Shown piece by piece: positions 53,173-61,838 of a DNA stretch of 64,000 bases. Under the pieces are notes generated by a model that was given only the letters and a program-made list of their open reading frames with translations, searched no databases and was not told the origin of the DNA. Source of the stretch: JANSWP01 sp041941305 (lineage in GTDB: Bacteria; Bacteroidota; Bacteroidia; Chitinophagales; Saprospiraceae); the NCBI GenBank assembly GCA_041941305.1, contig JBGTQJ010000007.1, positions 203,505-267,504 on the forward strand, written 5' to 3'. The first letter of the stretch is position 1; the number at the start of each line of letters is the position of its first letter. Both the position numbers and the translations under genes were made by a program.

Positions 53173-53257
53173 AAATAAAGAAATATAATTTTCTATTCAT
53201 TAACCAAGGAAAGAGATCTTTACTGAATTGCTTGCTACAATTATTTAGCATTCAATT

Positions 53258-53291
53258 TTTGTCTTGCTCAATGCAACCATTCTTAACTTAG
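53258..53291 (+). promoter_or_regulatory. Candidate promoter of the ECF sigma gene
   Basis: TTTG at 53258-53261 and TAACTTAG at 53284-53291 (one mismatch to TAnnTTTG) are 22 nt apart; the coding start follows 21 nt later. Confidence 0.45.
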
Positions 53292-53312
53292 CTCCCATAT
53301 TAAATTAAACTA

Positions 53313-53852
53313 TTGGAACAACCCATCTCGCATATCATTCGAGCCTGCCTGAAAGATGACCTCAGGGCAAAGCGGAAATTGTTTGAATTGTACAAAATTC
53401 AATGGCTGATGATATGTAGAAGGTATGGAAGAAACCTGGAAGAGGCGAAAGATATGTTGCAAGATGGTCTGGTTGAAATATTTCAAGATCTCAAACAATT
53501 TGATTGCAATCGAGGCAATTTTTCAGCCTGGTCAAATAGAGTCATTGCGCATGCTGCCATTCGATATTTAAAAAAATGGAAGCATTTGGATTTTTCCACA
53601 GACATAGACAACCTCAAGGATTTTTTAGTTGTCACAAATACAGATAATGAGGAATATGTTGATACGGAATCCATTATCAAAGCCATTCAAAAATTGCCTG
53701 ATGGATTTCGCGTCATTTTTAATATGTATGTATTGGAAGGTTATACGCATCAGGAGATTGCAAACTATTTGAACATTTCAGTAGGTACTTCCAAATCTCA
53801 GCTTTCAAGAGCAAAAAAGCAATTGAAAGCATGGCTGGAAGTCACGCTTTAA
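53313..53852 (+). CDS. ECF RNA polymerase sigma factor
   Basis: 179 residues. Region 2 is seen in FELYKIQWLMICRRYGRNLEEAKDMLQDGLVEIFQDLKQFDCNRGNFSAWSNRVIAHAAIRYLKK, region 4 in IIKAIQKLPDGFRVIFNMYVLEGYTHQEIANYLNISVGTSKSQLSRAKKQL. The start is TTG at 53313 since MEQPISHIIRACLKDD matches the usual opening of this ECF group and no ATG is available before residue 33. It is followed 9 bp later by a membrane protein with an anti-sigma-like N-terminus and then by a giant adhesin, which is the likely target gene set. Confidence 0.92.
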   Translation: MEQPISHIIRACLKDDLRAKRKLFELYKIQWLMICRRYGRNLEEAKDMLQDGLVEIFQDLKQFDCNRGNFSAWSNRVIAHAAIRYLKKWKHLDFSTDIDNLKDFLVVTNTDNEEYVDTESIIKAIQKLPDGFRVIFNMYVLEGYTHQEIANYLNISVGTSKSQLSRAKKQLKAWLEVTL

Positions 53853-53861
53853 TGAATTATT

Positions 53862-55298
53862 ATGGAGGATAACAATAATTTAGAACGGTTTTTCCGAAAT
53901 CGGATCCAGAATTACAAGCCCGATCCCAATAAATGGGAAGCTGATTTGGGTGAGGTTTGGGAAAAAACTTTGCCTCAAATTTCACAACCAAAGAAAAAAA
54001 GAAGGATAATCTGGATCTGGCTCCTGGGTTTTTTGCTGCTAAGTACAGCGGGTTATTATTTTTCAAAACATCACAATAGAATAACCCAACTAGAGCATCA
54101 GGTTTTAACAACAAGAGATTCTTTAAATCAATTAAAAGCACAAGTCGAAGAGATAAAATTTCAAACTGAAAAGTTGACTGCTCCAAATCAAATGTCATCT
54201 GAGTCAGAAATTGCTTCCCTGGAATATGACCAAAAGAAAAAAACAAATAAAAATATTAACAACAGCGCATTTACAATACCCCAAAACCCAGCCCCATTTA
54301 AGCATTTACAAAAATTTCAAAGCACACAGCAACTCAATGAAATAATATCCAATAACAAGCAAGTTGACCTTAATATCATTTCGAATGCAAAATCAAATGG
54401 TCTCCTTTTTGAAAAGCCATCTGTCAGATCAAACAAAGGCTCAACACAACTCATAAACTTACTGCCTATTAAGACCTTGAAGGTTCCCCAATCTGACCTA
54501 GAATTAAATCAAGTTAACTTATCTCAACAAAAAGTTCCGAAAAAGTATTGGCTGAAGTTGGCTGCATCTCCTATTTTTTTCAATAAAATTATCAAAGACC
54601 TCAAGTTTCCCCAATTCCCACTTCCCGAGGAACAAATTTCGGGATTACAAGCCAGTTTACAATTTGGGCGGGATATGGGAAAAAGGTGGACATTTGAGGT
54701 AGGATTAAACTATCAAAGGTATATTCTGAAAGGAGAGTTTAACATACCATTTCTTTATTTTTCTTCAAATGAAACTTTAAGAGTTGATGGATTTTATGAA
54801 AGTTCTGTACCATTTAATTTGAATCCAGGCAGTTCAACTGCCCAGTCAACACTTTTTTTTCTTAGAAGCCCTTCAGAAGAAATTGACGAGGGAACCCTTA
54901 TCATTGCCAATGTGAGTTATCAAACAACTGCAAACTATTTGCAAATTCCTGTGTTGATTCACTTCAAATTAACTACAGGTAAATGCATCCTTTATTTAAG
55001 AGGCGGTGTGTCGGGAAATATTGCTTTACATAATACATTCCAGTTTAAAGCTGGCTTAACCAACAATCCTTCCCTATCCTTTAGCCATAGTTCAAAGGGC
55101 AAAGCGACTGGTTTGGAGAATTACATTTTCAACTATTTGGTAGGTATGGGTTTAGAATATCGCATCAATAAAAACTGGAGCCTTAATCTGGAACCCACAT
55201 TTAGTAGCGGAATTACACCTCATTCTAATGTATTTGGACTCGCAAAAATATATTTGGATATGTTTAGCGCCGATTTAGGAATAAAGCATCGGTTCTAG
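53862..55298 (+). CDS. Fusion of anti-sigma-like domain, coiled coil and outer-membrane beta-barrel-like domain
   Basis: 478 residues. The cytoplasmic N-terminus (LERFFRNRIQNYKPDPNKWEADLGEVWEKTL) resembles the short sigma-binding regions of Bacteroidota anti-sigma proteins. One membrane helix (IIWIWLLGFLLLSTAGYYF, about 48-66) and a coiled coil follow. Residues from about 225 to the end alternate strands typical of PorT-like barrels (WLKLAASPIFF, FEVGLNYQRYILKGEF, LRGGVSGNIALH, YLVGMGLEYRINKNWSLNLEP, ADLGIKHRF). It probably senses the envelope and controls the ECF sigma factor. No signal peptide, consistent with a single inner-membrane pass. Confidence 0.75.
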   Translation: MEDNNNLERFFRNRIQNYKPDPNKWEADLGEVWEKTLPQISQPKKKRRIIWIWLLGFLLLSTAGYYFSKHHNRITQLEHQVLTTRDSLNQLKAQVEEIKFQTEKLTAPNQMSSESEIASLEYDQKKKTNKNINNSAFTIPQNPAPFKHLQKFQSTQQLNEIISNNKQVDLNIISNAKSNGLLFEKPSVRSNKGSTQLINLLPIKTLKVPQSDLELNQVNLSQQKVPKKYWLKLAASPIFFNKIIKDLKFPQFPLPEEQISGLQASLQFGRDMGKRWTFEVGLNYQRYILKGEFNIPFLYFSSNETLRVDGFYESSVPFNLNPGSSTAQSTLFFLRSPSEEIDEGTLIIANVSYQTTANYLQIPVLIHFKLTTGKCILYLRGGVSGNIALHNTFQFKAGLTNNPSLSFSHSSKGKATGLENYIFNYLVGMGLEYRINKNWSLNLEPTFSSGITPHSNVFGLAKIYLDMFSADLGIKHRF

Positions 55299-55341
55299 TT
55301 TCAGCTATACAGTAAGTGAGGTAATTTCAAAAGCTGCACTC

Positions 55342-55349
55342 TATCTTTG
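55342..55349 (+). promoter_or_regulatory. -7 box upstream of the second giant protein gene
   Basis: TATCTTTG is a perfect TAnnTTTG, 27 bp before the ATG. TTTC at 55325-55328 is too close for a standard -33, so a different upstream element or the local ECF factor may be used. Confidence 0.45.
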
Positions 55350-55375
55350 CATAAAAAACAAAATTTTTTTCCTTT

Positions 55376-58300
55376 ATGAGAGCCCAAACTTTACTTATCA
55401 CTCTATTTCTTTTTGTTCTTTCTTATAACCTAAATGCACAATGTGCTGGTATTACCGTTAGCGCAGGCATGGATCATGGAGTTTGTTTCCCCGGAGGACC
55501 TACCACTCTAAATGGATCTATTTCGGGAATATATGAAAACTTCTTTTGGTCACCCCCTACTGGATTGAGTGACCCTTTCAGCATGACGCCAACTGCTTTT
55601 GTAACTACCCCAACCACCTATACCTTAACAGCTGAGGCGATAGACCCCAATGCACCTAACCTGATTGTAAACGGAGATTTTGAGCAGGGAAATACCGGGT
55701 TCTCAAGTGTTTATACAAATAATCAAAGCAATCTGATAAATCCTGGAACTTATGCAGTCGTGCAATCTCCAGCCATCGTTTTGTCAACATTTCCACAGTG
55801 CGACGATCATACCTCTGGGGTCGGTAATATGATGGTTGTTCATGGATTAACCTCATCCGGAAATAATGTTTGGTGCCAAACGGTGAACGTCCAGCCAAAT
55901 ACGACTTATGAATTTGCCGCATGGGTGATGACCGTTGTCCCATTTTTCCCTTCCAGTTTTGATTTTACCATTAATGGCGTGTCATTAGGGCCCATGACCT
56001 TTCCTGCCAACAGCATTTGTGAATGGGCTGAATATGCTAAGTTGTGGAACTCGGGAGCGGCAAATACTGCTACTATTTGCATCGTGGATCAAGGTGGGGG
56101 TGGACTTATCAATGGTTATGCTTTGGATGATATTTCTCTAAGAGCCTTATGTTCAGAAACAGATGATGTAACGATTTCGGTAGTCACAATTGATGCCATT
56201 GCACCAACTATTGAGTTTTTACCATGCGATGCAGGAGCACAAGGTTTTGCTTTGGATGGCAGTGCGTCTTCTTCTGGACCAAATATCACCTACCAATGGA
56301 GCACCAGCGACGGTAATATTGTGTCCGGTGCTAATAGTGCCATTTGCTATGTCGATCAAGCAGGCTCTTATATGCTCACAGTGACTTATAATGATGGCTT
56401 TTCGGTTTGTACAGATTTTGCTTTTACGCAGGTAATTGATGACCCAAATGTACCTCTGGCTTTTGCGAGTGTACCAAGTATTGTGGATTGCTTTAATCCC
56501 GAAATTGAAATTGACGGAACGGGTTCTTCAGAAGGTCCTGAATATACATACGTTTGGACTACCACCGATGGAAATATCGTCAGTGGCGGAAATACACTGT
56601 ATCCAACCGTAGACGCTGGCGGAACTTATGATTTACTGGTTACCAATACCGACAATGGCTGTACTGCTGAGGTTTCCGCCATTGTAGAAGAAGATTTGGA
56701 AATTCCAGATGCAGAAGCCGCTGCTGATGAAGATATTGATTGTGATGTGACAATTGTCGAGGTAGATGGCACAGGTTCAAGCGAAGGCAATAACTTTTCT
56801 TATGAATGGACTACTGATGATGGAAATATCGTCAATGGTGAATTCTCATTATTGGCAGAAGTAGACGCTACCGGGACTTATACCATCACTGTAACAAATG
56901 ATAATAATGGTTGCACCAACACTGCCGAGGTTTTTGTGGATGAAGATACGACTCCACCTGTTCCTGATATCGATGCGCCCGCAATGGTTGATTGCAATAG
57001 CTCTGAAGTTTCTTTGGATGCTAGCAATTCCAGCGGATCTGGCAACCTTCTGGCAGACTGGATGACCGATGATGGACTAATTGTCTCAGGTCAAAATACC
57101 TTGACTCCAGATGTCGAAGGAGCTGGAACTTATACTTTAACCATAACAGATGAAGCCAATGGCTGTACTGCCACCGATGAGGTTACAATTGAAGAAAATA
57201 CCACTCCTCCAGAAACCAATATTGAAACTCCTGAAATGCTGGATTGTAACAATGCTGAAATTACTTTAGATGCTACTGGTTCATCAGGACAAGGAAATCT
57301 GCTGGCAGATTGGACTACGAATGATGGAAACATTGTGAATGGTGATGACACCCTGGAGCCAAATGTTGACAATGAAGGAACCTATACTTTGGTCATCACA
57401 GATGAAGCCAATGGCTGCACTGCGACAGAACAAGTAACTGTTCAAGGCGATTTTGAAGAACCAACGATAGATATTGAAGATCCTGAAATGCTCACTTGTT
57501 CTGTTAATACAGTCATCATTGATGCTACCAATTCCAGTAACGCAGCTAACTTTTCCTTCTCATGGAATACTTCTAATGGAAATATTGTAAATGGAGGAAA
57601 TACCCTGGAACCAGAAGTTGACCAAACTGGAAATTATGAATTGACAATCACCAATAATGACAACGGATGTACTTCAGCAGAAGCAGTAGAAATTTCAGCA
57701 GATACTACAGAACCCACGGCTGATGCAGGAGAAGACGAACAACTGAATTGTGATTTGCTCGAAATAGAACTGGATGCCAGCAACTCCAGTCAGGGTGGGA
57801 ATTACGAATACGATTGGACAACCGATGATGGCAATATCCTTTCCGGCGCTGATACCCTGATCGCAGAAATTGACGCATCCGGAACCTATATTTTTCAAGT
57901 CACCAATACTCAAAATGACTGTATAGCAATAGATACTGTAGAAGTGACCTTAGATGATGACTTGCCAACTGCAGATGCAGGCGCTGCTGAAGATTTCACA
58001 TGCACAACTTCTGAGATAGAACTCAACGGCGAAAACTCCAGTCAGGGAGGAAATTTCAAATATTTCTGGACAGCCGTGCAAGGAAATATCGTGAGTGGGG
58101 ATACGACACTTACACCTACAATTGACTCAGCAGGAATCTATGTTATTGAAGTATTAGATACGCTGAATAATTGCATCTCCACAGATACCATTACAGTAGG
58201 CGAAGATTTTGATTTACCAACAGCAGATGCGGGGGCAAATCTGGAAATCCCTTGTTTTTCAGATACACTGCAATTGAACGGCAATAACTCTAGCCAGGGT

Positions 58301-60820
58301 TCTAATTTCGAATACGAATGGACGACATCAGACGGAAATATCGTTTCTGGAGGCAATGACCTGACAGCCGAGGTCAATGCTTCAGGAACCTATCAAATTC
58401 AAGTTACGAACACTGCCAATGGTTGTACATCCACTGCGGATGTAGAGGTCATACAAGCTTCTAATCCAGGTGTTTCCATTGAAAGTCAAATGGATGTGGA
58501 TTGCAATGGTAATTCAACTGGCTCCGCTACGGCTGTAGGTTCTGATGGATTACCGGGCTATACTTACGCCTGGTCTTCAGGCGGCAATACCGCGACTGAA
58601 AATGATTTGGCGGCAGGGATGTACGAAGTTACCGTAACTGATGCCAATGGTTGCCAGAATACAACCCAGGCAACTGTTTCGGAACCACCTGTTCTTCAAG
58701 TGGATTTGATGGGCACTCCTGAAACTGGCTTCGGACTGAATGATGGAACCGCTTCAGCAAATCCAATGGGCGGCGTTTCAGATTATACTTATGAATGGAA
58801 TACCGGAGCTACCACTCAAATGATTACCGACCTCGCTCCGGGCGATTATTGTGTGACCATTACAGACCAAAACGGTTGTACTACAGATGGCTGTTTTGCT
58901 GTTAACCCATTCCTATGTGGGGGTATTTTCGCCAATTTTGAAAGCAGTAATGTAAGTTGTGCAGAAGGAAATAATGGTTCAGCCACTATTGTAATGGATG
59001 GTGGAACGGCTCCCTTCATATTTGAATGGTCCAATGGGGAAACTGGGGATAATGTCTCCAATCTTCTTGCGGACACCTATGAGGTTACAGCTACTGACGA
59101 CAATGGTTGTGTGGTAATAGAATCTATCACCATTACAGAGCCAGATCCGGTAGCAATTAATATTTTGAATGTAACAGATGCTGCTTGCGCTGGTTCTGCT
59201 ACTGGAGCAGCCTCGGTAGAGGCAGTAGGTGGTACACCCAACTTCTCATATATTTGGTCCAATGATTCAATTGGTGCTTCCATCCAGAATGTATTGGCAG
59301 GCACCTATATGGTCACTGCAACAGATGAAAATGATTGTTCAGAAACCATTACCATTGAAATCCTGGGAGCAAATGATACGGAAGCACCTGTAGCGATAAC
59401 CCAAAATATTTCCGTTGTGCTGAATGAAGATGGCGAAGTTAGCATTACACCAGATATGATTGACAATGGCAGTTCAGACAATTGTGAATTGGGACCAATG
59501 TCTTTGGATCTTTCGAATTTTAACTGTGATGATATAGGAGATGTAATGGTCACACTTACCGTAGAAGATGTTTCGGGTAATATGGCTTCTGAAACTGCTA
59601 TCGTGACAGTAATTGATCAAACACCACCGATACTTTCCTGCCCGGATGATATTTTCTCCAACTTCTGTACCTTCCCTATTGATTATCCCATCCCAACAGC
59701 GGAGGATTTGTGTGGTGATGCTACAGTAGCACAAGTTTCTGGGCTACCTAGTGGTTCTGTATTCCCGATAGGAACTACAGAAATTGTATTCTCAGCCCTA
59801 GATGATTTCGGCAATGAAAGCACCTGCACTTTCAATATTACTGTTCTTACAGACATGGTCGCAGATTCTGAAATTAGCCCAATTGCCTGTGCAGGAGATC
59901 AAAACGGAGAAGCGACGGTTACCGTAGATGGTGGTACTCCTCCATTCCAATACCAATGGGATGACCCTGCCATGCAAATGACACAAACAGCTACCGGGCT
60001 AACAGCAGGATTTTATTCTGTAACCATTATTGATGCTACAGGTTGCGAAATTGGGGCGACAATTGAAGTGACCGAACCAGATACTCTGACTGTCGATACA
60101 CAATTCACGGAACCAGATTGCAATGGTGAAGAAAATGCAACCGCTACAGCACTTCCCAGTGGAGGTACTACCCCCTACAGCTATGAATGGAACGACGCTG
60201 ACATGCAAACTACACAAACGGCAGATGGACTGCCACAAGGCATGTATGAAGTCATGGTCACAGACTCCAATGGCTGTGTAGAGCTTGCAACTGTTGATAT
60301 ATCAGAACCCCCTGCGCTGGAAATCACTCTAGATTCTATCATTGATGAATTACAAGGGATGGACGGAGCGATTTACATTACTCCTTCGGGAGGCACCAAT
60401 ACTGTTTATACATTTGAGTGGACGTATCAAGGTGATCCATTTTCTAATGAAGAAGACCTTGAAAATCTCTCCTCAGGTGAATACTGTGTCACCATCACCG
60501 ACGAAAATGGCTGCACTGAAACCGATTGCTACCTATTAGATATCATTTTCAACACCTTTAACCCTGCACTTAACAATTACATTTCCATTTCTCCTAACCC
60601 CACCTCCGGCTTGCTACATGTGGACTTGCAATTGCCCACTCAAAGCGACATCAAAATTGATTTTTACGATGTGATGGGTAGGCTGATTTTAGAAGGAGCA
60701 AAACTGAAAGTGCAGAATGGTTCTCTCGTATTTGATTTGGGACGTTTCGCAGAGGGGGTGTATTTGATGAAGTTTTTGGTGGATGGGGAGTATTTGGTAA
60801 AACGGGTTGTCGTAGATTGA
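55376..60820 (+). CDS. Giant T9SS-secreted repeat protein with SprB and HYR domains, type A sorting domain
   Basis: 1814 residues. Signal peptide (MRAQTLLITLFLFVLSYNLNA), then the same CxGITVSAG... PKD-like unit and NLIVNGDFEQGN jelly-roll module as in the 5855 gene. Nine ~84-residue Ig/PKD-like repeats (YxWTTxDGNIxSG...GTYxLxVTNxxNGC) follow, then four SprB-type repeats (NGSATIVMDGGTAPFIFEWSNG and relatives), a HYR region (DTEAPVAITQNISVVL ... QTPPILSCPDDI), three more SprB-type repeats and a type A tail (ISISPNPTSGLLHVDL ... GVYLMKFLVDG). Likely an adhesin. It follows the ECF/anti-sigma pair by 77 bp and has its own terminator. Confidence 0.92.
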   Translation: MRAQTLLITLFLFVLSYNLNAQCAGITVSAGMDHGVCFPGGPTTLNGSISGIYENFFWSPPTGLSDPFSMTPTAFVTTPTTYTLTAEAIDPNAPNLIVNGDFEQGNTGFSSVYTNNQSNLINPGTYAVVQSPAIVLSTFPQCDDHTSGVGNMMVVHGLTSSGNNVWCQTVNVQPNTTYEFAAWVMTVVPFFPSSFDFTINGVSLGPMTFPANSICEWAEYAKLWNSGAANTATICIVDQGGGGLINGYALDDISLRALCSETDDVTISVVTIDAIAPTIEFLPCDAGAQGFALDGSASSSGPNITYQWSTSDGNIVSGANSAICYVDQAGSYMLTVTYNDGFSVCTDFAFTQVIDDPNVPLAFASVPSIVDCFNPEIEIDGTGSSEGPEYTYVWTTTDGNIVSGGNTLYPTVDAGGTYDLLVTNTDNGCTAEVSAIVEEDLEIPDAEAAADEDIDCDVTIVEVDGTGSSEGNNFSYEWTTDDGNIVNGEFSLLAEVDATGTYTITVTNDNNGCTNTAEVFVDEDTTPPVPDIDAPAMVDCNSSEVSLDASNSSGSGNLLADWMTDDGLIVSGQNTLTPDVEGAGTYTLTITDEANGCTATDEVTIEENTTPPETNIETPEMLDCNNAEITLDATGSSGQGNLLADWTTNDGNIVNGDDTLEPNVDNEGTYTLVITDEANGCTATEQVTVQGDFEEPTIDIEDPEMLTCSVNTVIIDATNSSNAANFSFSWNTSNGNIVNGGNTLEPEVDQTGNYELTITNNDNGCTSAEAVEISADTTEPTADAGEDEQLNCDLLEIELDASNSSQGGNYEYDWTTDDGNILSGADTLIAEIDASGTYIFQVTNTQNDCIAIDTVEVTLDDDLPTADAGAAEDFTCTTSEIELNGENSSQGGNFKYFWTAVQGNIVSGDTTLTPTIDSAGIYVIEVLDTLNNCISTDTITVGEDFDLPTADAGANLEIPCFSDTLQLNGNNSSQGSNFEYEWTTSDGNIVSGGNDLTAEVNASGTYQIQVTNTANGCTSTADVEVIQASNPGVSIESQMDVDCNGNSTGSATAVGSDGLPGYTYAWSSGGNTATENDLAAGMYEVTVTDANGCQNTTQATVSEPPVLQVDLMGTPETGFGLNDGTASANPMGGVSDYTYEWNTGATTQMITDLAPGDYCVTITDQNGCTTDGCFAVNPFLCGGIFANFESSNVSCAEGNNGSATIVMDGGTAPFIFEWSNGETGDNVSNLLADTYEVTATDDNGCVVIESITITEPDPVAINILNVTDAACAGSATGAASVEAVGGTPNFSYIWSNDSIGASIQNVLAGTYMVTATDENDCSETITIEILGANDTEAPVAITQNISVVLNEDGEVSITPDMIDNGSSDNCELGPMSLDLSNFNCDDIGDVMVTLTVEDVSGNMASETAIVTVIDQTPPILSCPDDIFSNFCTFPIDYPIPTAEDLCGDATVAQVSGLPSGSVFPIGTTEIVFSALDDFGNESTCTFNITVLTDMVADSEISPIACAGDQNGEATVTVDGGTPPFQYQWDDPAMQMTQTATGLTAGFYSVTIIDATGCEIGATIEVTEPDTLTVDTQFTEPDCNGEENATATALPSGGTTPYSYEWNDADMQTTQTADGLPQGMYEVMVTDSNGCVELATVDISEPPALEITLDSIIDELQGMDGAIYITPSGGTNTVYTFEWTYQGDPFSNEEDLENLSSGEYCVTITDENGCTETDCYLLDIIFNTFNPALNNYISISPNPTSGLLHVDLQLPTQSDIKIDFYDVMGRLILEGAKLKVQNGSLVFDLGRFAEGVYLMKFLVDGEYLVKRVVVD
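56185..58480 (+). repeat. Nine tandem ~252-bp repeats encoding Ig/PKD-like domains
   Basis: Same domain type and unit length as the array at 6660-11720. Repeats 4 and 5 (from about 56965 and 57217) share the uncommon LLADWxTxDG core instead of YxWTTxDG and look like a recent local duplication. The others are more diverged. Confidence 0.82.
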
Positions 60821-60827
60821 TGTTTTT

Positions 60828-60866
60828 AGATTGGAGGCATTTTGGAAATGCCTCCAATCTATTTTT
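60828..60866 (+). terminator. Rho-independent terminator of the giant protein gene
   Basis: AGATTGGAGGCATTT (60828-60842) and AAATGCCTCCAATCT (60846-60860) form a perfect 15-bp stem with a 3-nt loop, followed by ATTTTT. It also separates the convergent xisI gene. Confidence 0.92.
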
Positions 60867-60868
60867 CA

Positions 60869-61210
60869 TTATGCAACTGCAAATTCTGTAAATGGTCTTT
60901 TAAATGGCGCGTGAAAAGCCAATACGATATCTTTTTTGGGAATTCCTGCGTCCATCAATTCAGTAGCAATACCTGCCTCTACAAAATCTTTATGAATCCA
61001 AACTTTACCATCTTTTTTGACATCTAAATGAAGCAGACAAGTGTGAATGCGTTCCATATCATCCCAGCCGATATCCATCAGATAATAATGTCCTCTTTCA
61101 TCATCAAACACGAGTTGAGCTTCCGATTCTTCTCTATTATCATCCTGAAAATCAGAATGTTGGAGAATGGCATTTTTTACAATTTGGCGATATTTTTCTA
61201 CTTTATCCAT
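60869..61210 (-). CDS. xisI: XisI family protein
   Basis: 113 residues matching XisI along most of its length: MDKVEKYRQIVKNAIL at the start, ERGHYYLMDIGWDDMERIHTCLLHLDVKKDGKVWIHKDF in the middle, and GIPKKDIVLAFHAPFKRPFTEFAVA at the end. XisI was named as a factor controlling excision of the fdxN element in heterocystous cyanobacteria, but it is widespread beside XisH in bacteria without that element, where its role is unknown. The start overlaps the xisH end by 13 bp, so the two are coupled. Confidence 0.92.
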   Translation of the reverse strand: MDKVEKYRQIVKNAILQHSDFQDDNREESEAQLVFDDERGHYYLMDIGWDDMERIHTCLLHLDVKKDGKVWIHKDFVEAGIATELMDAGIPKKDIVLAFHAPFKRPFTEFAVA

Positions 61211-61611
61211 AGTTCAATGTATTTCGATTTTGGATTATATACAATGAGTTTTAAGTTTTCTTCTTCAATAGCTTCTTTTCCAAAAGGAGTATTGAAAAAA
61301 TCTTGATAGGCATCCTTCGGTACTGCTAAAAACAAGATTCTAGAGGAGTCAGTTTTCTTTAAAAGCCTTTGATAAGTCTTAAATTGCCCTAAAGCTCCAT
61401 AAAAATCATAAATACCAGAATGCGATAAAAAACTTTTAATCTCAACAGCAATTTGCAATTTATCTTTTTGCGCAGCTATTATCATCTCAGCACCTAAATC
61501 AACTTCCAACTCTTTTTTCAAATGTTTCAAGGAATAGGGATCATGTGTAATTGTCCATCCATCCTTAGTCAAAGCCTCTTTGACGTGTTCATGAAAAATG
61601 TCCTTCGCCAT
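61198..61611 (-). CDS. xisH: XisH family protein (PD-(D/E)XK-like fold)
   Basis: 137 residues. The start MAKDIFHEHVKEALTKDGWTITHDPY and the EVDLGAEMIIAAQKDKLQIAVEIKSF block are typical of XisH. Asp38, Glu57 and Lys59 give a D...ExK pattern of the restriction-endonuclease fold. FYGALGQFKTYQRLLKKTD and the ending YIELWIK also fit. No DNA cleavage has been ascribed here; the active-site pattern makes it possible. It heads the two-gene unit with xisI, behind a promoter and a 15-bp palindrome. Confidence 0.92.
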   Translation of the reverse strand: MAKDIFHEHVKEALTKDGWTITHDPYSLKHLKKELEVDLGAEMIIAAQKDKLQIAVEIKSFLSHSGIYDFYGALGQFKTYQRLLKKTDSSRILFLAVPKDAYQDFFNTPFGKEAIEEENLKLIVYNPKSKYIELWIK

Positions 61612-61626
61612 TCAATATTGTTTTTA

Positions 61627-61673
61627 CAAATTTAAAGTTTAATTGAGTAAATAGAAAGTTGTTCTCAGAACAA
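61627..61673 (-). promoter_or_regulatory. Promoter and 15-bp palindrome upstream of xisH
   Basis: On the minus strand, TAAATTTG (complement of 61627-61634) is a perfect -7 box and TTTC (complement of 61654-61657) stands 19 nt upstream as the -33 box. Directly behind it, TTGTTCTCAGAACAA at 61659-61673 is a perfect palindrome with a single central base, well placed to be an operator for xisHI and possibly the divergent nuclease gene. Confidence 0.55.
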
Positions 61674-61838
61674 TAAATTTGTTTTTCAGATGATCACACT
61701 TACCGTTTTCTTTTAAATAGGTACCAGAAGCTAAACAATCAATAACGTTCCATAACCAAGTTTAACAATTTTAAATTATCGAATTCAACTTCCGTAAATT
61801 TATTGCTGTAATTCTTATTAATCCTAAAAACAGCAATT

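Noticed and set aside
60869..61611. Active fdxN-type excision element
   Set aside because: XisH and XisI are present, but no XisF/XisA-type recombinase, no split nif gene and no direct-repeat attachment sites were seen in the window.
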